A DNA stretch of 51,461 nucleotides from an uncultured Pedobacter sp. (lineage in GTDB: Bacteria > Bacteroidota > Bacteroidia > Sphingobacteriales > Sphingobacteriaceae), in NCBI RefSeq assembly GCF_946480185.1, contig NZ_CAMLIG010000029.1:1-51461 (forward strand). The letters run 5' to 3'. The notes below the pieces were generated by a model. The model was not told where the DNA came from, ran no database searches, and worked only from the letters and a program-made list of their open reading frames with translations. A program made the position numbers and the translations under genes. Positions 8,524 to 18,462 of this stretch are shown piece after piece. The first letter of the stretch is position 1. Each line of letters starts with the position of its first letter.

Positions 8524-9957
8524 TTAAGTTTTTATGTAAGCTAATAAGGGTTTTAAAGCAAACCTTCGGACAACAAAATACATTACAAAGTACATGAATA
8601 AAGCACCGACAATTTTGTCTAAAGCAGTCTCGAAGCTATAAATTACAAAAAACATTGGAAAAACCAGTGCTGTTCCAATCAGGTAATTAGGTGCATTCTC
8701 AACCACATATTTGTAGATACTTCCTATCATATATCCGAAAATCAGTAAGATAACATGCATACCGAATAGTCCAAAATCCACATAGCTCTCCGCAAAATAA
8801 CCTAAACTTACCGAGGTTCCTCGCTCTGCTCCATAAAATTCGGTGCCTGAATATAAAGATGCCTTTTCGGAATCATCAATGACTTCTTTATTTGGAAATA
8901 ACAACCTCGGTTGAAGAATTCTTGCGAAAGCACCCGACCACAAGTTACCGTCCGTATGAGGAATGTTTTGGGGTACTTGGATGATGACGGCGGATAAAAG
9001 GTCAATGTACTCTAACCTGTTTACGGTGTATTCAAAACCGTCCTTGATTGCATCGGGACCCGCCTCGACAACTAATTCAAATAGTTTAGTGAGGGATTCC
9101 CCGGTTGTTCTTACCGATACCTGCTCCTCAACTCCAGCTGATAAAAATTTCCGGTACTCTGGTTTAACATATTGCCATAACATCAAAAAGTAAATGCCTA
9201 TAGAAGCGATCAATAGCAAAGGAAAGATATGTTTCGGTTTCAATCTATTACCAAACACCATGATCATCCCAATAAAAAGCGCAAAGAAATAATCTTTAAA
9301 TCCTGAAAAGTAACCTGTAAAACTGAGAATAATTTCATAACAAGCTACCAAAATAAATATTTTGTATTGCTCAGTTTTAAAGCAATAAATCATGAATAAG
9401 AAAAAGATTGCCCACTTAAATTCGATAAACTTACTGAGTGGTTGTTGTAAACCGCCTAAAGTAAAGGATAATGCAAACAAAATGGGATAAGCAATGGAGC
9501 AGATCATGTAAACTTGGGTGAGTTTATTGAAGCTATAGTCCGAGACGTTCACTGCGAAATTATCCTTATCTTCTACTTTTAAACGCCGAAGCGCAAAATG
9601 GATTCCTAAACATTGCGCCAAGAGCCCCATTAATGCGGCATAAAAAGCGGTGATAATTTCCGCGGGATATTGATGCACGTCAATAAAATCTTCATTTGTA
9701 TAGTTTGCATAGAACACTTTTACTGTAATGGACACCCACTGCACCATCATGGCAATAAAAAGTATAGGGGAATCGCCTTTTCTCCAAACCAATCTTAAAA
9801 TAATAAAAGGAACAATTAGCGCACTGATGGTTAGAAATGTATTCTTTACAAGAATAGAATAAATTAAGCCTACTACGAATAGGAGCATGCCTTCCCGGCT
9901 TGGCGATTTAAATTTATCCAATTTCAGCGTTTTTAGCAGGAAGATATTGTGACCCAA
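8524..9957 (-). CDS. Multipass membrane protein, probable oligosaccharide repeat-unit polymerase (Wzy-like)
   Basis: 477-aa protein with roughly 11-12 hydrophobic helices and one larger loop between about residues 260 and 380, the topology of Wzy/O-antigen ligase-type proteins. Family members are so diverged that no single motif proves the call. Its place among glycosyltransferase genes is the main support. If correct, it joins repeat units on the periplasmic side, which is unexpected beside an ABC-type exporter. The start is TTG at 9957; an in-frame ATG at 9888 is an alternative that would remove 23 residues. Confidence 0.6.
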   Translation of the reverse strand: MGHNIFLLKTLKLDKFKSPSREGMLLFVVGLIYSILVKNTFLTISALIVPFIILRLVWRKGDSPILFIAMMVQWVSITVKVFYANYTNEDFIDVHQYPAEIITAFYAALMGLLAQCLGIHFALRRLKVEDKDNFAVNVSDYSFNKLTQVYMICSIAYPILFALSFTLGGLQQPLSKFIEFKWAIFFLFMIYCFKTEQYKIFILVACYEIILSFTGYFSGFKDYFFALFIGMIMVFGNRLKPKHIFPLLLIASIGIYFLMLWQYVKPEYRKFLSAGVEEQVSVRTTGESLTKLFELVVEAGPDAIKDGFEYTVNRLEYIDLLSAVIIQVPQNIPHTDGNLWSGAFARILQPRLLFPNKEVIDDSEKASLYSGTEFYGAERGTSVSLGYFAESYVDFGLFGMHVILLIFGYMIGSIYKYVVENAPNYLIGTALVFPMFFVIYSFETALDKIVGALFMYFVMYFVVRRFALKPLLAYIKT

Positions 9958-10014
9958 CGAACGTAAACTTTTCTTTAGACCCTTTTTTAATTACCATACA
10001 GTCAACCAATAATT

Positions 10015-10022
10015 CAAAGATA
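10015..10022 (-). promoter_or_regulatory. Possible -7 box (TATCTTTG) upstream of the Wzy-like gene
   Basis: A perfect TAnnTTTG match on the minus strand, about 58 bp upstream of the TTG start, in the 274-bp gap 9958-10231. A -33 TTTG is not evident at the usual spacing. It could provide an internal promoter for the distal part of the locus. Confidence 0.3.
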
Positions 10023-10231
10023 AAAAATATTTAATAATAAGGATTTAGCTCGTTCATATCCACGTAAATAATTATTGCAAAGCGTAGATCTATGATTGAG
10101 ATGATTGGACAGATTGCTTTTCATCAAGTTGTTGTTATTATTAATTACTATTAATGCCTGCTAACTCTGAATGTCGATAATCAGAACACCACGTGTATAT
10201 TATTATTCTAAAAGTAGATTTACAGAATATT

Positions 10232-11416
10232 TTAGTGATTTATTTCCAAAATAGCTTTCATCTGTTTTTCTATAGACCAAGCTTTTATCTTTTTACAAGA
10301 CTTTCCCCCCATTTCCGTAAGTTTGACCTTATTTAGCATAGCAGTCAATTTAAATGAAAAATCTTTTTCATCACCAGATTTAAAAGTATAGCCATTTATT
10401 CCATCCGCTACCAAATCTACCGCACAGCCTACTTTATCAGAAACAATTACTGCCCTACCTGCGGCCATGGCTTCGTTTACCGCCAAGCCCCACGTTTCGC
10501 CCGGCCCTTTGGAAGGTAAGCAAAATAAATCACAGGCTTGATAGATTACCGGCATATATTGTTGGTTCTGAAAATCCAGGAAATGTACACGATTCGTCAT
10601 GCTTTCCGAAGCCGATTCAGCTGTCACCCTGAGCGGAGTCGAAGCATCAGCCTTCAACTTCCCCTCCAGCGCACCATTACCCACAAACAAAAAATGCACA
10701 TCATTTCTTTTTAGCTGCTTTGCATAACTTAATAAGAGCAAGGGATTCTTTTTTTCTTCCAATTTCCCGGCAAATAAAATCAAAATATCCGAAGGCGCTA
10801 TGCCCAGACTTTCTCGCAGCAGCGTCGCTTCGCCTTCTCTATCAATCCCAAATCGGTTATTGTCAATGCTATGAGGTACAAAATGTAATTGCGATTTTTT
10901 TACGCCATATTTTTCAAAATAGCTCCGGTTGTTTGTACCTACATATAAGGCCTTATCAATATGCCGGTAAACCCAAGAAAGATACATGCCCTTCAAATAT
11001 TTTTTCCAGCCGCTATCCTCATCCAGTAAGGTGGAGTCTCCTCTAAACCATATCGGGATTTTACCTTTAAAATAACGCATGAGTTGGAGGTGCCCCCGGT
11101 AAGCATAGCCATAAATTAATAGGGCATCTGGAGCGAAATCCTTCACCTCTCCAATTAAATCTGGCGTTAAAATGCCATTAAAAGTGGCCGAGCTGGGGTT
11201 TTTTGCAGTGTTTCTTGTAAAATGAAAATCGTAGCCCTCTAAAAGTGGAATATCCCACTGGATGCTTTTACCAAAATCAGGATCAAATTTATTGGTTAAA
11301 ACAGCAGGCCCCCAAGTATAAAACACCTTCAACGTTAATCCCTCTTCTTTCGCTAAAGCCTGAAATAGCGGGGCATAATATTGTATGGGGTGGGTGCTGA
11401 CGATTGCTAGTTTCAC
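10232..11416 (-). CDS. Family 4 glycosyltransferase with a repeat-encoded insert
   Basis: 394-aa GT-B enzyme opening MKLAIVSTHPIQYYAPLF. The donor-binding half carries E-x7-E (Glu307 in GPGETWG and Glu315 in VNEAMAAG). Residues about 257-272 (ADASTPLRVTAESASES) are encoded by a copy of the GAGCGGAGTCGAAG element at 10620-10645 and interrupt the loop between two strands of the second Rossmann domain. The frame is kept. The start is GTG at 11416. The gene follows the FkbM gene after 9 bp and ends before a 274-bp gap. Confidence 0.88.
   Translation of the reverse strand: MKLAIVSTHPIQYYAPLFQALAKEEGLTLKVFYTWGPAVLTNKFDPDFGKSIQWDIPLLEGYDFHFTRNTAKNPSSATFNGILTPDLIGEVKDFAPDALLIYGYAYRGHLQLMRYFKGKIPIWFRGDSTLLDEDSGWKKYLKGMYLSWVYRHIDKALYVGTNNRSYFEKYGVKKSQLHFVPHSIDNNRFGIDREGEATLLRESLGIAPSDILILFAGKLEEKKNPLLLLSYAKQLKRNDVHFLFVGNGALEGKLKADASTPLRVTAESASESMTNRVHFLDFQNQQYMPVIYQACDLFCLPSKGPGETWGLAVNEAMAAGRAVIVSDKVGCAVDLVADGINGYTFKSGDEKDFSFKLTAMLNKVKLTEMGGKSCKKIKAWSIEKQMKAILEINH
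10620..10645 (-). repeat. In-frame copy of the GAGCGGAGTCGAAG element inside a glycosyltransferase
   Basis: The plus strand reads GTCACCCTGAGCGGAGTCG followed by AAGC, matching the dispersed intergenic element. It is translated in the gene as ASTPLRVTA. The surrounding residues (ESASES) look like extra loop sequence, consistent with a small insertion rather than an ancestral part of the fold. Confidence 0.8.
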
Positions 11417-11425
11417 ATCCTAAGG

Positions 11426-12313
11426 TTAAATGAGCTCATTCCAAAGTTTAAAAGCTTTAGCTTCCGATAGCCGTTGCTGAACAAAAGCTAAATCTCTTAT
11501 ATAAATTGTATCGTAAGCTGTAAAAGTAGGTAATAAGATTAAATTTCTAGAAAAAGGCTCGTACTTGTAGGGTTTAAAACCTAAGTCGGTCAAGAGGTAA
11601 TGAATCTGCTGTTCATCAAACCCATACCTGTAGCCACTGCCGTTTAATTCAATAATAATGGCTTTTAACATCGGGTTGTTTAAAATTACCATTCCTCCAT
11701 TTAAAACCTGCGCCTCAAATCCTTCTACGTCTATCTTCATCAGGCGGGGAACAACATCCGAAAAATCATCCAATTTCTTCACTTTTACCTTTATACACGG
11801 AGTTGTGTCTGAATCTGCAATCACATGATTGGTGGTATCCTGATTTTCTGTGAAATTCAAGTAACCCTCCATATTCCCTACTGCGATGTTAAAAGCAGTT
11901 ATTTTAGATTCCAGTCGGTTGAGTTTGATGTTCTCCGAAAGCAGACCGAATGTAGCTGGCGAAGGCTCAAAGCTGAGCGTTTTACATTTGGTCACTCCAG
12001 AGGCCAATAAACTGTAAGAACCAACGTTGGCACCAACATCAAAAAACAGATCTTCCGACCTTAAGAAATGCAAAAGAAAGCTCATGTCCTCAAACTCATG
12101 TAGGCCACAGTAAATGTTTCCGGTAACACCGGTTAGGCCTCGTTTGGCATAAAAAAACACGTTTTCTATAAACTTTTTCCGAATCAGTTTTTTATGGATG
12201 AGCAACTGAAACTGCCATTTAAAAAACTTCCTATAAGCCAAAAAAGCATGTCGATTTGCAAAAGGATGCTCATGAATAAATTTAAACGTTATTTTGAGTC
12301 TATCCTTAATCAC
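11426..12313 (-). CDS. FkbM family methyltransferase
   Basis: 295-aa SAM-dependent O-methyltransferase of the FkbM family, common in polysaccharide loci, where it methylates sugar hydroxyls. Motif I is FFDVGANVGSYSLLA. The second-strand acidic residue is in TLSFEPSPATF, and the FkbM-typical LMKIDVEGFEAQVLNGG segment is present. The GTG start overlaps the stop of the upstream glycosyltransferase (GTGA, 12310-12313), indicating translational coupling. Confidence 0.88.
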   Translation of the reverse strand: MIKDRLKITFKFIHEHPFANRHAFLAYRKFFKWQFQLLIHKKLIRKKFIENVFFYAKRGLTGVTGNIYCGLHEFEDMSFLLHFLRSEDLFFDVGANVGSYSLLASGVTKCKTLSFEPSPATFGLLSENIKLNRLESKITAFNIAVGNMEGYLNFTENQDTTNHVIADSDTTPCIKVKVKKLDDFSDVVPRLMKIDVEGFEAQVLNGGMVILNNPMLKAIIIELNGSGYRYGFDEQQIHYLLTDLGFKPYKYEPFSRNLILLPTFTAYDTIYIRDLAFVQQRLSEAKAFKLWNELI

Positions 12314-13605
12314 TGGCGTTTTTGGCTAAGCATTAATTCATCCAACGCATCTGCTAAAACTTTAGTCACACTTTTAGCTGAGTATTTTTCAAACTGATCC
12401 TGTTTAATCCGGCTCGCATCAAAAGCTTCTAAAAACGCCAGATGATGTCTCCATTTTTCCGGAAACTCCACACCCACTTGCGCTAAGCCTTCCTCTCCAT
12501 TAAAGGCAAGCACTGTCCCCGACTGCGTATCCTTGATGACGGCGCAGGCGGAGCTTTCCTGATGCAATACCGCAAAAACTGGTTTGCCACTAAGTACAGA
12601 CTGGTAAACTTTAGAGGGGGTATAATGCGCTTCTGTACTGCCCAAGATAAATGTGCCATCGGCTGCATTTAAATGCGTAATCACTGCCAAATAAGGGATT
12701 CTTTTAGGATATTCAAAAAATACCTTTTCCCATAAGCCGTACTGTTGCGCCATTTCTTTGATATTAAATCCGTAAGGGTCGTTGGGTGATGTGCCTGAGC
12801 CGATAAAATGAATTCTGCAATTTCGCATCAATTGCGGTTCAGTGTTTATTGCCTTCATCAGCTCCTCTAAAGGTTTAAAGGCCTTGGGTAACATGGCGCC
12901 TGCATATACAAAATCTAAAACACCACTTTCTTTCTGAAACAAAAAAGGTTGGATATTCAGTTTGGCTACCCATTCATGATCTTTTTGCTCTCCGCCATAG
13001 GGCATAGCTGCCGTTTTTGCACTAGTTTTTAGATGCGGATTTCTTTCCAGTACGGCTTCGTAGTATCCCGGTGCAACCCCGGTAATCAAACTCGCGTTTT
13101 TCACGGCGTATGGCTCCAGCCATTCGGCCAATTTCCGGGAAAGCCAAGCCTTGCTCAGTACTTTTTCCGAACCTGGCCAAACATGTACCCAAGGATCTAT
13201 ATAATCAATCCCATAGGGGATGCCTGTTTTTTGATGAATGAGCGGTCCTAATAAAGCGGCGAAATTGCTGGGAATGGGAATGTATAGAAAATCAACTTTT
13301 TCTGCTTTAACGATTTTTAAAATCCTTTGATAGAGTCCCCAGAAACCGCGTACACCAATGTCACCTACAATTTTAACGGGCTTTAACGGAATGGCACTAA
13401 CTTTTTCCACTCTTAAATCAGCAGGCAGTAGCTGCGCTAAATCCCTATCTAATTTCTCCTCGTAATAATTCTCATGTACCGTCACAATAATGGGCTCCCA
13501 GCCAAAAGCCGGTAAATGTTGCGCAAATAACCTACTACGATGAACACCCGCTAGATTAGAAGGCGGAAAATGAGGAGCTACAATGATGATTTTTCTCGAA
13601 GACAT
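12310..13605 (-). CDS. GT-B glycosyltransferase without a canonical E-x7-E motif
   Basis: 431-aa protein with an opening typical of GT4-type enzymes (KIIIVAPHFPPSNLAGVHRSR) and a second Rossmann-like half beginning near LDFVYAGAMLP. The C-terminal region reads STEAHYTPSKVYQSVLSGKPV, so the usual E-x7-E is replaced by a ProSerLysValTyr type motif seen in some related GT-B families. A sugar-transfer role in this locus is likely; donor and acceptor are unknown. It overlaps the upstream gene by 28 bp. Confidence 0.78.
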   Translation of the reverse strand: MSSRKIIIVAPHFPPSNLAGVHRSRLFAQHLPAFGWEPIIVTVHENYYEEKLDRDLAQLLPADLRVEKVSAIPLKPVKIVGDIGVRGFWGLYQRILKIVKAEKVDFLYIPIPSNFAALLGPLIHQKTGIPYGIDYIDPWVHVWPGSEKVLSKAWLSRKLAEWLEPYAVKNASLITGVAPGYYEAVLERNPHLKTSAKTAAMPYGGEQKDHEWVAKLNIQPFLFQKESGVLDFVYAGAMLPKAFKPLEELMKAINTEPQLMRNCRIHFIGSGTSPNDPYGFNIKEMAQQYGLWEKVFFEYPKRIPYLAVITHLNAADGTFILGSTEAHYTPSKVYQSVLSGKPVFAVLHQESSACAVIKDTQSGTVLAFNGEEGLAQVGVEFPEKWRHHLAFLEAFDASRIKQDQFEKYSAKSVTKVLADALDELMLSQKRQ

Positions 13606-14825
13606 TGATCCACAATACTAAGAAATTTTAACTGTTCTTTTTCCCAATGGTATTCTTTTTTCGCCAATTCATCATTATATCGGCGCATGCTAGCTACTTT
13701 CCCTGGATCAGCGATGAGTGAGGATAGGGTCTGGCTTAATTGTTCCGGTTGGGCTAAAGAAATAAAAGCAGTCCCCTCGGCCTGCCCCTTAAAAAAATCC
13801 TGCTGGGCATGGGTATCTGTTGCAATAATCCCGAGGCCGGCGTAAAGGTAAACGAAGAGTTTGTTGCTCAAACACAAATCCCGGTTTAAAGGGATGCCGG
13901 TTTCCAGACTTAAGCCAATGTCAAACTGCTTAGCTAGCTGTAATAAATCATTTTCAGGTAAGGCCTCATAAAAGCGGATCATCCCTTCAGGTAAGCAGTG
14001 CTCAGCAATGAGCTGTTTGAAAAATAGGCCTTCTTCCAGTCTTAGGTTACCTAAAACATGAAATTCAATCTCGCTCAATTTTTTACCTCGCAAAGCTTCA
14101 AACACCCATTCTAAGCCTCTACCTTTTCCAATATTTTGCGAAAACCAGAAAAGCCTCAAGGGCTGGTTTAGTATTTTAGGAATAAATGGGGCTTTGTTTC
14201 TCGGAAATACGTTCAGCACAGTCTCCACCTGATGGACGGATACATAGCTTTTTAAAGCCGTGGCAATCAAAGGGCTCGCAGCAGTGATATAGCTTGCCAG
14301 TGGAAGGTGTTTTTTTTGTACAAAATCTACCCACTTTAAGGCCTCTGGGGATAAATCCTCCCCCGTATGGAAATCTTCTGCATCAAAACCAAATTTCGCT
14401 TTATGGGCGCTTGCGGCCGCTGCCGCTACGGCAATACTCGCAGCGCTATGTGCAATATATAGATCCGCTTGAATGCGGATCGCTTTTTTTAATTGCCAAT
14501 GGTAATTCCTATTCAAAAGTCTAGCGAAAAGGAAACTACTCTTGAAAAGCCGGTCTGCAATGCTTAAAACAGCATGTTGATATCGGTTAAAAAGGCCATT
14601 GAGGCTTCCTTTTTCCCAGTGTTTAATATAAACCTTCCAGTTGGGCTGGCTGTTCGTGATGATCGCATCATGCCCGGCCAAAAAAGAAAGGTATGAAGTA
14701 GCAATAATATGCACTTGATAACCGGATTGGTCCAAGGCCATAGCTTCCTTAATTAATCTTGGACAGTTACAAAGATGGCCAGGAGTAATCAGGCAAACTT
14801 TTTTCTTTTGCTCAGGCCTTTCCAT
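13578..14825 (-). CDS. GT-B glycosyltransferase, paralogue of the N-terminal half of the 757-aa protein
   Basis: 415-aa protein. It shares distinctive blocks with residues 1-400 of the fused glycosyltransferase at 16026-18299: FDAEDFHTGE, ITAASPLIA, NVFPRNKAPF, LFWFSQNIGKGRGLE and a NRDLCLSNKLF-type motif near the donor site. These shared blocks indicate a local gene duplication. The ATG at 14825 is preferred over the TTG one codon earlier. It overlaps the upstream gene by 14 bp and the downstream gene by 28 bp. Confidence 0.8.
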   Translation of the reverse strand: MERPEQKKKVCLITPGHLCNCPRLIKEAMALDQSGYQVHIIATSYLSFLAGHDAIITNSQPNWKVYIKHWEKGSLNGLFNRYQHAVLSIADRLFKSSFLFARLLNRNYHWQLKKAIRIQADLYIAHSAASIAVAAAAASAHKAKFGFDAEDFHTGEDLSPEALKWVDFVQKKHLPLASYITAASPLIATALKSYVSVHQVETVLNVFPRNKAPFIPKILNQPLRLFWFSQNIGKGRGLEWVFEALRGKKLSEIEFHVLGNLRLEEGLFFKQLIAEHCLPEGMIRFYEALPENDLLQLAKQFDIGLSLETGIPLNRDLCLSNKLFVYLYAGLGIIATDTHAQQDFFKGQAEGTAFISLAQPEQLSQTLSSLIADPGKVASMRRYNDELAKKEYHWEKEQLKFLSIVDQCLREKSSL

Positions 14826-16053
14826 CAATCCTCATTTTAACTGTTGCTATCAACTTTTCCCGATAGGCCGACCAAGGATAGGCTTTCGCTTTTGCCTGCG
14901 CTTTTCTGCCCATTACCGCACATTCTTTGGCATGGGTGGCACACCATAGTAGAGCCTTTTTCAAAGCTTCCACATCGTCGGCCGGGATACAAAGGCCGTC
15001 TGTATAATTTTCAATCAAATCCGGACCTGCAGAAGCCTCCGTAGTTAGTACGGGGACACCCATTGCCATGCTTTCAGAAATCACCATGCCAAAACCATCT
15101 GCAAGCGTAGGCAATACCAGCACATGGCTTTTAGCCATCTGTTCTTGTGCCAATTCATAAGGTAGGTTAGGCATCCAAGCGACATTCTTTGGCAGTTCCG
15201 CCAACAGCTCCTGTGGCAATTGGCTACTTCCCATTAGCGTCAAAAATATGGGCAAGTCTGCCGGCAATTGTGTCCAGGCCTTCAATAAAAGGTGTACCCC
15301 TTTTCTCAAGCTCAGGTTGCCCGCATAAATAAAATGGAATAGCTGCGGATCTTTAGGGGTTATCGGTTTGATAGCTGGATAACCATAGGGAATTACGATC
15401 AGTTTTTCAGGTGGCACACCAGCCATTAATAATGTCCTTTTGGTAAAGCTGGAATTGCAGAGGATATAATCGCTCAGTTCCAACTCCTCATCTCTTCGCC
15501 GGTTTCGCCTTTCTGCTTTTTCATCATTTAGCAAGGTAATTGCGTCGTTTTTTAAGTAAGAATATTTTTGAACTTGGTCTTCCACAATGCTAGTGAAATA
15601 GGCGTGATGCTGGCTAGGCTGTTCATAAAAAGTAGGAATACCTAAATCTTTTGCCACCCGTAGGGAGCTTAAACTGGCATGCTCATAACCATGAAAAAAT
15701 GCCGTTTCTGCAGTTATTTTTTTTGCAACTTGCCCATCGAATCTTTTTTCGGACCATTCCCATACTTGGTCTGCCAGCTGATCATTACCCCATTTCATGG
15801 CCAAAACTCTGATTATCTCTGCCCATTCGCTACTTTGTAATAAACTGGGATTTAAGTTTAAAAAAGACCGGCGACCCAAAAATAAGCTTAAACTCTTTGG
15901 TAAAAGGTTTAGGCTTTTAGTCCAACGTTTGGAAATACAAAAAGTAGTATAAAATTTCGCCAGCATATCCGCTTCCTGATAGGCCAGTACGCTTTCTTTA
16001 ATGTAAGGTGCCAAGTTGGGGTTGCTTATGATCCCTTTTTGTTTTCTCTGCAT
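14812..16053 (-). CDS. Family 4 glycosyltransferase
   Basis: 413-aa GT-B enzyme. The second half starts LFHFIYAGNLSLRKGVHLLLKAW. The donor-site motif is DGFGMVISESMAMGVPVLTTEASAGPD with the first Glu of E-x7-E replaced by Asp, a tolerated variant in this family. It overlaps the fused glycosyltransferase gene by 28 bp upstream. The long internal overlaps here suggest a tightly coupled block 11426-18299. Confidence 0.85.
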   Translation of the reverse strand: MQRKQKGIISNPNLAPYIKESVLAYQEADMLAKFYTTFCISKRWTKSLNLLPKSLSLFLGRRSFLNLNPSLLQSSEWAEIIRVLAMKWGNDQLADQVWEWSEKRFDGQVAKKITAETAFFHGYEHASLSSLRVAKDLGIPTFYEQPSQHHAYFTSIVEDQVQKYSYLKNDAITLLNDEKAERRNRRRDEELELSDYILCNSSFTKRTLLMAGVPPEKLIVIPYGYPAIKPITPKDPQLFHFIYAGNLSLRKGVHLLLKAWTQLPADLPIFLTLMGSSQLPQELLAELPKNVAWMPNLPYELAQEQMAKSHVLVLPTLADGFGMVISESMAMGVPVLTTEASAGPDLIENYTDGLCIPADDVEALKKALLWCATHAKECAVMGRKAQAKAKAYPWSAYREKLIATVKMRIDGKA

Positions 16054-18299
16054 GAGCGCATCGTTTTTCTATAAACGTCTAAGTACTGATCCACAATGAT
16101 ACTGGCCGAGAAGTGCTCTTCTACGTAGCTTCTTACAAAAGCCCGGTCAATCAATGATATCTTCTGAATGGCTTCCGCCAAATCCTCCATATTTTCTCCA
16201 ATATAACCGTTTTCGCCCTCTACAATGACCTCTTTCACAGCACCCCGGTTTAAACCGATGACGGGCGTACCGCAGGCCATGGCCTCAATCATCACAATTC
16301 CAAAGGGCTCGTCCCATAAAATGGGCATTAACAAGGCAGACGCTTTTCCCAACAATTTATTTTTCTGTTGGTCATCAATGGGACCAATATATTGAATGTT
16401 TTCGTTGAGTAGGGGCGAAATTTCTTTATCGAAATATAATCGTCCAAGTTCTGGGATATTACCCGCAATGAGTAATTTTTTACCACTTCGTTTTGCAAGT
16501 TCAATGGCGAGATGAGGCCCTTTTATTTTCTCTATCCGACCTAAAAAAACTAGGGGAGCATCAGTCGCTACGTTCGGCTCAAATTTGTAAGTGCTTAAAT
16601 TAATGCCATTATAAACCGTAGTCACCGGGGTAATAGCCCTTAATTGATCAGCAATATAATTGCTACAACCGGTAAACCGCAAGCTATGGGTATTGCCGAA
16701 TAATCTTGCTTTTTTAACCTGAGAAAGAGTAGGTTCCCTTTGATAGCTCATCACTTTTGCCACGCTTTGGTTCAAAATAGGACTTAAATAAGCCAACCTG
16801 CTAAAGCTATGGATCACATCATAACGCTCTTTTTGGTGTTGCGACCACAGCTTAAAACTATTCTGGAGGGTATCGTAAAAAGAAGGACTACGTTTGCCAC
16901 GCCAAGGAACTAAGTTAGCGGATGTTTTAGATTTTGGATGTGCAAATAAGGTAACTGAATGACCTCTTCGGCTCAGTTCCTCTACCAATAAATAAACAAT
17001 ACGCTCAATGCCTCCATAGAGCGTAGGGGGGACGGGGATTTCCGGATCAACGGTAATGGCGATGCTTAAAGGCCTTGATTTTTGATATGCTACAATTTTT
17101 TCGAAATAATTCAATAAATTTAAGGATTCAATTTCCCAGCATAATTTCGTTTGGCCTAACGTGTAAGCATCTTGCTGTTGATGATGTAAAAGATTCCTGT
17201 TTTCATGAAGCTGCGTAAGGATATTGGCAATCTCTGCAGGTTCTTTTCTGTTATAAAGATTTCCTGTTTGGGGGTGTTCTTTTAAAAAGTCGCTTTGTGC
17301 GGCCGTGTCCGATGCTAAAATGCTGAGTCCCGCTTGTACGTAAGCGAAAATTTTATTAGTCAAACAGAAATTCCTATTTGGCGTATGCCCCATTTCCGAG
17401 GCAATGCCAATATCGTAGTCACTAAGTGCATAGTTTAAATCGTCATTAGGCAACAAGCCTCTAAAATTAATTTGATGTTTATTATCCAAAAAGCAGATGA
17501 TTTGCTGTCGATAGTCTTTCTCACATTCCCCGTAAAGATTTAGCACCACGCCAAAAGCTAGTTTGTTCACTGCTTCAATGACTTCCTTCAAGCCTCGATC
17601 CGGCCCTATCATCTGTGAAAACCAGACCAGTGCTAAAGGTTTTGCTGTATCTGTTACCGAACGTTCATGGAACTGCTGTTTTGGAAAAACGTTATTAATG
17701 ACAACAATTTCCTTTGCACCATATTTTTTTTGATAGGCTTTGGCAATTAAAGGGCTGGCGGCCAACAGGTAGTCCGTCCGAAAGTAGTATTTAGCTTCTA
17801 GCGCTTCAAGCACAATTTTTTTAGAATCGTTAAACTCATACTCTCCACTATGGAAATCTTCCATATCAAAACTACAAACTATGCCTTGCTCTTTCCCAAT
17901 CTGAACCGCTACGCCCCAGCTTCCCGGATTATGTGCATGGACTAGATCTGCTTTAATAGAGCGACAGGTTTTTTTTAGAAAATAAAAACCCGAAAAAAAA
18001 AGTTGCTCAACCCAACATGTTTTACCACTTAGTTTCCAAATGACAATCAATAGCTTCTGTAGAAAGGTATATAAAAACCGACGTGGGTAGTATTTTTTTG
18101 CCCAATTGATCTTACGAAAATCCACATCTGGAAAGCGTTGGATTATTTTTTTATCAAATTCTTGATAATGGGACAGTAATGAAAAAAAAACCACCACTAA
18201 ATGGTACTCATCTCTTAAAGTATCAATTTCCTTTACCAAGCGTGGGTTTTTAGCGAGGTGCGTGGTGGTGATTAAAAGAATAGTAGGTTTCGTAGTCAA
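16026..18299 (-). CDS. Bifunctional fusion of two GT-B glycosyltransferases
   Basis: 757-aa protein made of two complete glycosyltransferase modules. Residues 1 to about 400 match the paralogue at 13578-14825 (FDMEDFHSGE, LLAASPLIA, NVFPKQQFHE, LVWFSQMIGPDRGLK). Residues about 409-757 form a separate GT4 domain opening LSIAITVDPEIPVPPTLYGG and carrying E-x7-E (DEPFGIVMIEAMACGTPV). The linker KIVAYQKSRP is short. Such fusions usually add two consecutive sugars. The start is TTG at 18299, with no nearby ATG. Just upstream is a 14-bp perfect palindrome, GTTTTAATTAAAAC, at 18316-18329. Confidence 0.85.
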   Translation of the reverse strand: MTTKPTILLITTTHLAKNPRLVKEIDTLRDEYHLVVVFFSLLSHYQEFDKKIIQRFPDVDFRKINWAKKYYPRRFLYTFLQKLLIVIWKLSGKTCWVEQLFFSGFYFLKKTCRSIKADLVHAHNPGSWGVAVQIGKEQGIVCSFDMEDFHSGEYEFNDSKKIVLEALEAKYYFRTDYLLAASPLIAKAYQKKYGAKEIVVINNVFPKQQFHERSVTDTAKPLALVWFSQMIGPDRGLKEVIEAVNKLAFGVVLNLYGECEKDYRQQIICFLDNKHQINFRGLLPNDDLNYALSDYDIGIASEMGHTPNRNFCLTNKIFAYVQAGLSILASDTAAQSDFLKEHPQTGNLYNRKEPAEIANILTQLHENRNLLHHQQQDAYTLGQTKLCWEIESLNLLNYFEKIVAYQKSRPLSIAITVDPEIPVPPTLYGGIERIVYLLVEELSRRGHSVTLFAHPKSKTSANLVPWRGKRSPSFYDTLQNSFKLWSQHQKERYDVIHSFSRLAYLSPILNQSVAKVMSYQREPTLSQVKKARLFGNTHSLRFTGCSNYIADQLRAITPVTTVYNGINLSTYKFEPNVATDAPLVFLGRIEKIKGPHLAIELAKRSGKKLLIAGNIPELGRLYFDKEISPLLNENIQYIGPIDDQQKNKLLGKASALLMPILWDEPFGIVMIEAMACGTPVIGLNRGAVKEVIVEGENGYIGENMEDLAEAIQKISLIDRAFVRSYVEEHFSASIIVDQYLDVYRKTMRSCRENKKGS

Positions 18300-18462
18300 A
18301 GATCCAGAAGGTAGCGTTTTAATTAAAACAGTTTATTATTTGTTGGGCGTATTGATTGGTTATAAAGTACCATTTCCGCACTCTTACAAACCTTTAATAT
18401 ACTAAATAAATCTTTACTCCCAATGATTTGTAGTACCTACAAATGCTATTAACTTGATAGTG

